Origin: Acidiferrobacteraceae bacterium
GTDB taxonomy: Bacteria; Pseudomonadota; Gammaproteobacteria; Acidiferrobacterales; Acidiferrobacteraceae
NCBI GenBank assembly: GCA_027343725.1
Contig: DAHWKH010000001.1
Location: 1 to 14,246 of the forward strand
DNA: 14,246 nucleotides
Direction of reading: 5' to 3'
The position numbers and the translations under genes were made by a program. The notes below the pieces were generated by a model. The model made no database searches. It was not told the DNA's origin and was given only the letters and a program-made list of their open reading frames with translations. Of the stretch, positions 7,112 to 14,246 are shown in pieces. Each line of letters opens with the position of its first letter. The first letter of the stretch is position 1.

Positions 7112-7846
7112 ATGGAACTTCCCGTGAACCCCCATATTTCCCGGCGCTACAACGCCGAACTCGAGGACATCCGCACGCGCGTTTTGCATATGGGCGGGCT
7201 CGTCGAGCAGCAGATCGTCGATGCCATGGCGGCCCTCGTCAAGGGCGATGCCGTGTTGGGCGAAGAGGTGATCAAGAACGACTACAAGGTCAACAAGATG
7301 GACGTCATGATCGACGAGGAGTGCAACCAGATCATCGCGCGCCGTCAGCCCACCGCCAGCGATTTGCGTCTCGTGATGGCGGTCATAAAAACCATCACGG
7401 ATCTCGAGCGCATCGGCGACGAGGCCGAGAAGATCGGGCGCATGGCGGTCCGCCTGGCGACCGAGGAGCGGCCCAAGGACGGCTACGTCGAGGTCCAGTC
7501 GCTCGGTAATCATGTGCGTCAGATGGTGCACGAGGCCCTGGACGCGTTCGCGCGGCTCGACATGGAGGCGGCCGTGCGCGTGGCGCGCGAGGATCGCCAG
7601 GTGGACAAGGAGTACGACGGGCTCATGCGCCAGATGATCACCTTCATGATGGAGGATCCGCGCACGATCTCGCGGGTCCTGGCGGTGATCTGGGCGATGC
7701 GCGCCCTGGAACGCATCGGCGATCACGCCCGCAATATCTGTGAATACGTGATTTATCTCGTCAAGGGCAAGGACGTGCGCCATACGAGCCTCGAGCAGAT
7801 CGAGACCGAGATCCTGGGGCGCTCCGAAGGCGTGGATCGGCTTTAG
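7112..7846 (+). CDS. phoU: Phosphate signalling/transport regulator PhoU
   Basis: Cytoplasmic all-helical protein (244 aa; E. coli 241) that links the Pst transporter to PhoR and keeps the regulon off when phosphate is ample. Two homologous three-helix repeats are seen. Each carries the metal-binding E-x3-D motif: DLERIGDEAEKI (E99, D103) and ALERIGDHARNICEY (E200, D204). The ATG at 7112 has AGGAG at 7101-7105. It lies 17 bases after pstB, in the same operon. Its 3' end overlaps the 3' end of the convergent hemB gene by 4 bases, leaving no room for a separate terminator between them. Confidence 0.97.
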   Translation: MELPVNPHISRRYNAELEDIRTRVLHMGGLVEQQIVDAMAALVKGDAVLGEEVIKNDYKVNKMDVMIDEECNQIIARRQPTASDLRLVMAVIKTITDLERIGDEAEKIGRMAVRLATEERPKDGYVEVQSLGNHVRQMVHEALDAFARLDMEAAVRVAREDRQVDKEYDGLMRQMITFMMEDPRTISRVLAVIWAMRALERIGDHARNICEYVIYLVKGKDVRHTSLEQIETEILGRSEGVDRL

Positions 7847-8859
7847 AGGCCGGCCTTCAGCCAGCGCGCGACGGTGTGCGCGTAATAGGTGAGGATGCCG
7901 TCGGCGCCTGCGCGCCGGAGCGCGATCAGGGCCTCCCAGACCGCCTTGCGTTCATCGAGCCAGCCGTTCTGGACGGCGGCCTTCAGCATGGCGTACTCAC
8001 CGCTCACCTGATAGGCGAGCGTGGGCGCCCGGAAGGTGTCCTTGACGCGGCGGATGATGTCGAGATACGGCAGCCCCGGCTTGACCATGACCATGTCCGC
8101 GCCCTCCGCCAAGTCCAGCGCCACCTCGTGCAGGGCCTCATCGCTGTTGGCCGGGTCCATTTGGTAGGTGGACTTGTCGGCATGCCCGAGGGCCGCGCGC
8201 GAGCCGACGGCGTCGCGGAAGGGGTCATAAAAGGCCGACGCGTATTTGGCGGCGTAGGCGAGGATCTTTGTGTGGACGAAGCCCTGGCTTTCCAGGGCCT
8301 CGCGGATCGCCCCGATCCGGCCGTCCATCATGTCCGAGGGGGCGACGATATCGGCCCCGGCCTCGGCATGACTCAGCGCCTGACGCACGAGCACCGCGGT
8401 GGTTTCGTCATTCAGGACGTAGCCTTCGCTGTCTGTCAGCCCGTCCTGGCCGTGCACGGTGTAGGGGTCGAGCGCGACATCGGTTATGACCCCGAGCTCC
8501 GGGATCGCCGCTTTCAGGGCGCGTACGGCCCTTTGCGCCAACCCGTCCGGGTCAAAGGCCTCGTCGGCTTCCTGGGATTTCTTCTCGGGAGGGACCACCG
8601 GGAACAGCGCGAGCGCTGAAAGCCCGTCCCGGGCCCATTCCTCCGCGGCCGCGACCAGGCGGTCCACGGACAGCCGTTCGACGCCGGGCATCGCCGCGAC
8701 GGCCTCGCTTTGCCCCCGCCCTTCGATGACGAACACGGGCAGGATCAGGTTTTTTGCGCTGAGGGAATGCTCGCGCACGAGGTCGCGGCTGAAGCGATCG
8801 CGCCGCAGACGGCGCATGCGGGTCGCGGGAAAAGGGGCGCGCGCGGGACGAAACGTCAT
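7843..8859 (-). CDS. hemB: Delta-aminolevulinic acid dehydratase (porphobilinogen synthase) HemB
   Basis: Condenses two 5-aminolevulinate molecules into porphobilinogen in haem synthesis; cytosolic octamer. 338 aa, usual length. The Schiff-base lysines are K205 (AYAAKYASAFYDPFR) and K260 (MVMVKPGLPYLDI). The metal loop reads DVALDPYTVHGQDG (about 127-140), with aspartates instead of the zinc-binding cysteines of the E. coli type. This is the zinc-free, Mg-stimulated Pseudomonas-type enzyme. The KKSQEADEAFDPDGL and YQMDPANSDEAL stretches are also typical. The ATG at 8859 is supported by the family N-terminus (FPATRMRRLRRDRFSRDLVRE); upstream there is only a weak ribosome site, and M15 is an alternative. 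adk lies upstream on the same strand, 98 bp away, with a strong hairpin between them. The 3' end overlaps phoU tail to tail. Confidence 0.97.
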   Translation of the reverse strand: MTFRPARAPFPATRMRRLRRDRFSRDLVREHSLSAKNLILPVFVIEGRGQSEAVAAMPGVERLSVDRLVAAAEEWARDGLSALALFPVVPPEKKSQEADEAFDPDGLAQRAVRALKAAIPELGVITDVALDPYTVHGQDGLTDSEGYVLNDETTAVLVRQALSHAEAGADIVAPSDMMDGRIGAIREALESQGFVHTKILAYAAKYASAFYDPFRDAVGSRAALGHADKSTYQMDPANSDEALHEVALDLAEGADMVMVKPGLPYLDIIRRVKDTFRAPTLAYQVSGEYAMLKAAVQNGWLDERKAVWEALIALRRAGADGILTYYAHTVARWLKAGL

Positions 8860-8913
8860 GGATCGAGGGTACCTGCTTTGAGGACTGCGGGGAAGGGACG
8901 CAGCCGCCCCTGC

Positions 8914-8947
8914 CCCACCAGGGCGGCATTGGCCCCGCCCTGGTGGG
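8914..8947 (-). terminator. Perfect 13-bp inverted repeat between adk and hemB
   Basis: CCCACCAGGGCGG (8914-8926) and its exact reverse complement (8935-8947) flank an 8-base loop. On the adk transcript it begins 10 bases past the stop. The stem is very stable, but neither side has a T-run, so it may be a Rho-assisted terminator, an mRNA-protecting or processing hairpin, or a regulator site between adk and hemB. Confidence 0.5.
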
Positions 8948-8957
8948 CCCGATTGCT

Positions 8958-9899
8958 TTAGCGCCGCGCCCGAACGGCCTTCTTCTTGGGTGCGGCCTTC
9001 TTCTTGGGAGCCGCTTTCTTGGCTACGGCCTTCTTCTTGGGTGCGGCCTTCTTCTTCGCCACCGCCTTTTTCTTCGGGGCGGCCTTCTTCGCCACCGCCT
9101 TCTTCTTGGGCGCCGCTTTCTTGGCCGCCGCCTGCGTGCCCGCGGACGCCGACAGCGCGGTCTTCACCGGGGTCGGGGCTTTCAGATCGGTCACCTTCGG
9201 GCGCGGGGCGGGGGTCTGCCCGATCGCGCCGCGCAGGGCCGACAACGGATGAATGTGGTCCTCGATCAGGTTCACGATGGAGCGGAAGATCTCCTGTACG
9301 TCGCCTTCGCCCGTCACCTTGCGCAGCTTGTTCTGGCTGCGGTAGTAGGCCATGAGCGGGGCCGTCTGCTGCTCGTAGACCTCGAGGCGCTTGCGGATCG
9401 TCGACTCATTGTCGTCCGAGCGCTGCTGAAGTTCGCCGTTGCATTTGTCGCAGCGGCCCGCGATGCGCGGCGGTTGAAAGTAGACGTTGTACATCTGGCC
9501 GCAGCGGGCGCAGGTCCGCCGCCCCGTCAGGCGCTTCAACAATACCTCCGTTCCGACGTCCACGAGCAATGCGAGCTGCAGGGGTTGCCCGAGACGCGCG
9601 AGCAGCGAGTCCAAGGCCTGCGCCTGCGGGTTGTTACGCGGAAATCCGTCCAGTATGAAGCCGTTTCTGGCATCCGGCTGTGCCAAGCGTTCCTGGATCA
9701 TGCCCAAGACCACGTCATCGGTCACCAGTTGGCCCGCGTCCATGGCCGCTTTCGCGCGCCGGCCAAGCTCGGTCCCGGCCGCGACCGCCGCACGCAGGAG
9801 GTCCCCCGTAGAGATTTGGGGGATCTTGTATTTCTCGACCAACAGTTTGGATTGCGTCCCTTTCCCGGAGCCCGGCGCTCCCAATAGCACGATTCGCAT
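8958..9899 (-). CDS. adk: Adenylate kinase with a histone H1-like Lys/Ala/Pro C-terminal tail
   Basis: Interconverts ATP + AMP and 2 ADP in the cytosol. The core (residues 1 to about 222) is a normal long-type Adk: P-loop GAPGSGKGT (7-15), AMP-site STGDLLR (30-36), DGFPRN with R88, and a zinc-type LID with C130, C133, C150 and C153 (CARCG and CDKC). The E. coli enzyme stops at 214 residues; this one has 313. Residues about 223-258 form a Pro/Ala/Thr-rich linker, and 259-313 consist almost only of Lys, Ala, Pro and Val in AAPKKKAVAKK-like repeats ending in RARR. Such tails are known on histone H1-like bacterial proteins and bind nucleic acids or other polyanions; its role here is unknown. I chose the ATG at 9899 because the protein then begins MRIVLLGAPG; the open frame runs 56 codons further upstream, but that part does not look like Adk. 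The ribosome site is weak (a GAG only). Confidence 0.95.
   Translation of the reverse strand: MRIVLLGAPGSGKGTQSKLLVEKYKIPQISTGDLLRAAVAAGTELGRRAKAAMDAGQLVTDDVVLGMIQERLAQPDARNGFILDGFPRNNPQAQALDSLLARLGQPLQLALLVDVGTEVLLKRLTGRRTCARCGQMYNVYFQPPRIAGRCDKCNGELQQRSDDNESTIRKRLEVYEQQTAPLMAYYRSQNKLRKVTGEGDVQEIFRSIVNLIEDHIHPLSALRGAIGQTPAPRPKVTDLKAPTPVKTALSASAGTQAAAKKAAPKKKAVAKKAAPKKKAVAKKKAAPKKKAVAKKAAPKKKAAPKKKAVRARR
8973..9122 (-). repeat. Tandem repeats encoding the Adk Lys/Ala/Pro tail
   Basis: In-frame repeats of about 33 bp (protein unit AAPKKKAVAKK, with 12-residue and shortened versions) make up the 3' part of adk. On the plus strand the repeated core is built of GCC-TTC-TTC-TTG-G. The copies differ slightly at the DNA level. 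Such repeats can gain or lose units by slippage while keeping the frame, so tail length may differ between strains. Confidence 0.85.
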
Positions 9900-10145
9900 G
9901 GTTTTTCTCGCTTTAGAAGTGGATTGACCTAGTAGAGGTTCTTTATAGAATGTCCCCGTATTGGGGTTTTTCCCACATCGTAAGCTACCTTTTGACTTTG
10001 GCTGCGTCAATGTTTTTTCCGGGCTTGCGGTCGCGGTGATAGCCGGAAAAAAGTGCCCCTTCGCCATATATCGCGCCCCGTTTTTGCGCTACCCTAGCGG
10101 CATTTTGAGATGGGCCCCGTTGCGGGGCGCGCATGGGGGATTTGC
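9900..10145. other. Intergenic region between divergent adk and the 119-aa gene
   Basis: 246 bases without a credible gene, less GC-rich than its surroundings and with several T- and A-runs. It must hold the promoters of adk (minus) and of the plus-strand cluster. On the minus strand, TATAAA (9947-9942) is a possible adk -10, and TTGACG (10010-10005) with TAGCTT 17 bases on is another weak pair. On the plus strand TTGACT (9992-9997) has no fitting -10. I cannot assign promoters with confidence. Confidence 0.4.
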
Positions 10146-10505
10146 ATGGCACCCATACCCGACTTTACCGACACCGAGCTGTGGGTTGTGCGCACGGCAC
10201 TCAAGGAACGCTACGGCCAGGCGGTTGCCGTCGATTTGGCGGACAGCGACTTGCGCCTCGACCCCGAATCCACGCAGTTGACCACCTGTCCGACGATCTT
10301 CTGGACCGAGCGGGGCGCGAGCTTCGTGGTCTTCAAGCTCGGAGAGGGGCGCTACCGGTGCCAGTTTTTTTACAGCGCCCACGAGCAATACGGCACCGGG
10401 CGCGAGGTCTACGACGATATCGGCGAGTGCGTCACGCACGTGCTGCAGCTTCAGGCCGACCACGAGCGCATGCGCGCACCGAGTCCCGGCGAGAGGCCCC
10501 ATTAG
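10146..10505 (+). CDS. Hypothetical protein, 119 aa
   Basis: I do not recognise this protein. It is acidic and soluble, with no signal peptide or membrane segment. It begins MAPIPDFTDTELWVVRTALK and has an N-terminal helix (WVVRTALKERYG), a middle of likely beta strands (TTCPTIFWTERGASFVVFKL, then GRYRCQFFYSAHEQYGTG) and a helical end (IGECVTHVLQLQADHERM). The FVVFKL and RCQFFY stretches suggest a small beta-sheet core. I chose the ATG at 10146 because GGGGGA at 10135-10140 is 5 bases upstream; an ATG at 10110 would add 12 residues without a good ribosome site. It stands 45 bp before the PPi-phosphofructokinase gene on the same strand, so it is likely the first gene of that operon. Codon use resembles that of its neighbours. 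Confidence 0.75.
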   Translation: MAPIPDFTDTELWVVRTALKERYGQAVAVDLADSDLRLDPESTQLTTCPTIFWTERGASFVVFKLGEGRYRCQFFYSAHEQYGTGREVYDDIGECVTHVLQLQADHERMRAPSPGERPH

Positions 10506-10550
10506 GCCGTTTTTCTCATGACGATAGTGAAAGGGAGCAAAAAGACAGAC

Positions 10551-11816
10551 ATGGCAAAGCCCAAGAACGCGTTTTATGCCCAGTCCGGGGGCGTCACGGC
10601 CGTCATCAACGCGTCCGCCTGCGGGGTGATCGAGACCGCGCGCCGGTACAAGACCAAGATCGGCAAGGTGTATGCCGGCCGCAACGGCATCATCGGCGCC
10701 CTCACGGAGGACTTGATCGACACCAGCCGCGAGTCAGCGGCGGCGATCCGGGCTTTGCGCCATACGCCCGCGGGCGCCTTCGGCTCGTGCCGCTACAAAC
10801 TCAAGGGCCTGGAGGAGAACAAGGCCCAGTATGAGCGCCTGATCGCGGTGTTCAAGGCGCACAACATCGGCTACTTTTTTTACAACGGCGGCGGCGATTC
10901 CCAGGATACCGCCTATAAGGTCTCGCAGATCGGCGAGCGCCTCGGTTATCCGGTGGTGTGCGTCGGCGTCCCGAAGACGGTCGACAACGACCTGCCGATC
11001 ACCGATTGCTCGCCCGGCTTCGGTTCGGTGGCAAAGTATGTCGCGGTGTCGATCCGCGAGGCGGCCTTCGATGTCGCGAGCATGGCCAAGACCTCGACCA
11101 AGATCTTCGTGCTGGAGGTGATGGGGCGGCATGCCGGCTGGATCGCGGCGGCCGCTGGGCTTGCGGCCGAGAAGGCCTCCGATGCCCCGCACATCATCCT
11201 GTTTCCGGAGCGCGTATTCGATGAAAAGGCGTTCCTCGCGCGCGTCGACCAGTCGGTCAAGACCCACGGATATTGCGCGATCGTGGTCTCCGAGGGCGTC
11301 AAGGGCCCGGATGGGAAGTTTCTGGCGGAAAGCGGCCTGAAAGACGCCTTCGGGCATGCCCAACTGGGCGGTGTCGCGCCGGTGATCTCGCAGCTCATCA
11401 AGGACAAATTGGGCTATAAGTATCACTGGGCGGTGTCCGATTACCTGCAGCGCGCGGCCCGGCACATCGCCTCGAAGACCGACGTCGAGCAGGCCTATGC
11501 CCTGGGCAAGAAGGCCGTGGAGCTCGCGGTGAAGGGTCAAAACGCGGTGATGCCGACGATCGTGCGCAAGAGCAACCGGCCGTATCGCTGGGAGGTCGGG
11601 GTGGCGGATCTCGCGGATGTGGCCAATGTCGAGAAAATGATGCCGGACGACTATATCACCGATGACGGTTTCGGCATCACGCGCAAGTGCCGCGCTTACC
11701 TCGAGCCCCTCATTCAGGGCGAGGACTATCCGCCCTACAAAAACGGGCTGCCGAGCTATGTCCGGTTGAAAAACGTCGCCGTGAAGAAAAAACTGAACGA
11801 CGACTTCTCGGTCTAG
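10551..11816 (+). CDS. pfp: Pyrophosphate-dependent 6-phosphofructokinase
   Basis: Reversibly phosphorylates fructose 6-phosphate with PPi instead of ATP, serving both glycolysis and gluconeogenesis; cytosolic. 421 aa, longer than ATP-type bacterial PFK (about 320). The N-terminus has NAFYAQSGGVTAVINASACG (substrate loop). GGGDSQDTAYK (about 113-123) has Asp where ATP-PFKs have the Gly of GGDG. PKTVDNDLP (141-149) has the Lys (K142) that marks PPi users; it also carries the catalytic D145/D147. MGRHAGW (191-197) binds the sugar phosphate. I chose the ATG at 10551 (MAKPKNAFYAQ) to fit the family; GGGAG lies 13 bases upstream, which is long, and an in-frame ATG at 10518 would add 11 residues but has no ribosome site. 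A 71-aa gene and an H+-pyrophosphatase follow, as in methanotrophs where PPi-PFK and H+-PPase are linked. Confidence 0.92.
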   Translation: MAKPKNAFYAQSGGVTAVINASACGVIETARRYKTKIGKVYAGRNGIIGALTEDLIDTSRESAAAIRALRHTPAGAFGSCRYKLKGLEENKAQYERLIAVFKAHNIGYFFYNGGGDSQDTAYKVSQIGERLGYPVVCVGVPKTVDNDLPITDCSPGFGSVAKYVAVSIREAAFDVASMAKTSTKIFVLEVMGRHAGWIAAAAGLAAEKASDAPHIILFPERVFDEKAFLARVDQSVKTHGYCAIVVSEGVKGPDGKFLAESGLKDAFGHAQLGGVAPVISQLIKDKLGYKYHWAVSDYLQRAARHIASKTDVEQAYALGKKAVELAVKGQNAVMPTIVRKSNRPYRWEVGVADLADVANVEKMMPDDYITDDGFGITRKCRAYLEPLIQGEDYPPYKNGLPSYVRLKNVAVKKKLNDDFSV

Positions 11817-11845
11817 GCGCAACGGGATGAGTCCGGGATGTCGAC

Positions 11846-12061
11846 ATGACAATTGACAAGGCCCGAGAACTCCTGCAAGTCCAAGCTGGTTTTGGCGGTT
11901 TTTACAACGGCAATGCGGCCAAGGTCATTCTCTCCGAGGTGTTCCGGGAGCATGGCCAGGCCGCGGTCGACACCTTGATTCGCGAAGTGGGGCTGGACCG
12001 CGTCTTCGGGTTTGAGCCGGGCACCCGGTTCGAGGGGGGTCTCGCACTGAAGAAGCCGTAA
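11846..12061 (+). CDS. Hypothetical protein, 71 aa, between pfp and hppA
   Basis: I do not recognise a named family. The sequence MTIDKARELLQVQAGFGGFY begins with an amphipathic helix, followed by NGNAAKVILSEVFREHGQAAVDTLIREVGLD (a second long helix pair) and a short FGFEPGTRFEGG tail. There is no signal peptide, membrane helix or Cys/His metal site. The gene lies 29 bases after the PPi-PFK stop and 65 bases before hppA, on the same strand. The ribosome site is only a weak GGGA about 8 bases before the ATG. Its position suggests a small cytosolic partner or regulator of PPi metabolism, but that is inference from context only. Confidence 0.7.
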   Translation: MTIDKARELLQVQAGFGGFYNGNAAKVILSEVFREHGQAAVDTLIREVGLDRVFGFEPGTRFEGGLALKKP

Positions 12062-12126
12062 TCACAAACTATAGGCGCGAGGCGCGGCCATCGCGCGATT
12101 CTGACATCATCCTAGGGAGTCAAAGC

Positions 12127-14154
<2,028 letters not shown>

Positions 14155-14246
14155 GCGTCGCCGCCTACCCACGCGGAATGCCCAGCTTCTTTATCGACTC
14201 ATACCGCGACTGTGCGCCTTCGGCCTGCGGGGCGTACCGCCCTCAC
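14155..14246. other. Window end after hppA, no gene assigned
   Basis: 92 bases with no terminator hairpin that I can support. A short plus-strand frame from ATG 14178 runs open to the edge, and a minus-strand frame of about 25 codons (reading ...QSRYESIKKLGIPRG, then TAG at 14158-14156) looks mildly protein-like but meets a TGA at the very edge. Neither can be called. Confidence 0.3.

Noticed and set aside
9954..9971. CCCC-GTATT-GGGG followed by TTTTT on the plus strand, looking like a terminator.
   Set aside because: The stem is only 4 bp and no plus-strand gene lies upstream that it could end.
10495..10524. GGCC-CCATTA-GGCC followed by a T-run between the 119-aa gene and pfp, considered as a terminator.
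   Set aside because: A 4-bp self-palindromic stem is too weak, and the two genes are likely co-transcribed.
14156..14242. Minus-strand frame reading ...QSRYESIKKLGIPRG before a stop.
   Set aside because: Only about 25 codons, no start codon, and a stop in frame at the window edge; it could be chance or a gene remnant, and more sequence would decide.

Overview
The window is a chromosomal housekeeping and phosphate-metabolism segment of a GC-rich gammaproteobacterium (roughly two-thirds G+C by eye). Close matches of PhoB, PhoR, UbiE, PhoU and a metal-poor-type HemB to gammaproteobacterial families support this. The pairing of a pyrophosphate-dependent phosphofructokinase with a membrane pyrophosphatase points to a methanotroph-like or sulfur/iron-oxidising autotroph. 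An Acidiferrobacter/Ectothiorhodospira-type relative is my guess, not a demonstration. I see no insertion sequence, CRISPR array, tRNA, rRNA or phage gene.

Layout. 1-921 (minus): the DUF971 gene and ubiE overlap by 4 bases; ubiE is cut by the window edge. 954-3020 (plus): a Pho-box promoter drives phoB and phoR. 3046-4817 (plus): a short MscS-type channel, a DUF481 outer membrane protein and a small unrecognised protein that resembles a phosphatase-dead LMW-PTP fold. 4821-6183 (plus): a second, well-formed Pho box followed by an OprD-like porin. 6324-7846 (plus): pstB and phoU. The permease genes pstS, pstC and pstA, expected before pstB, are not here. 7843-9899 (minus): adk and hemB, separated by a perfect 13-bp inverted repeat. 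Adk carries a long lysine/alanine/proline tail like histone H1. 10146-14154 (plus): a 119-aa unknown protein, PPi-phosphofructokinase, a 71-aa unknown protein and a K+-independent H+-pyrophosphatase.

How the genes work together. PhoR/PhoB sense and answer phosphate limitation, PstB/PhoU link transport to that sensor, and the porin is probably induced to let solutes cross the outer membrane. The 3' cluster makes glycolysis/gluconeogenesis use PPi and ties PPi to the proton gradient. Most of the window therefore concerns the handling of Pi, PPi and adenylate energy.

Most worth a second look: the H1-like tail on adenylate kinase, the porin under a Pho box sitting where pstSCA would be, and the two unknown small proteins bracketing the PPi-PFK. 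I did not find a clearly new multi-gene system such as a defence or mobile system.
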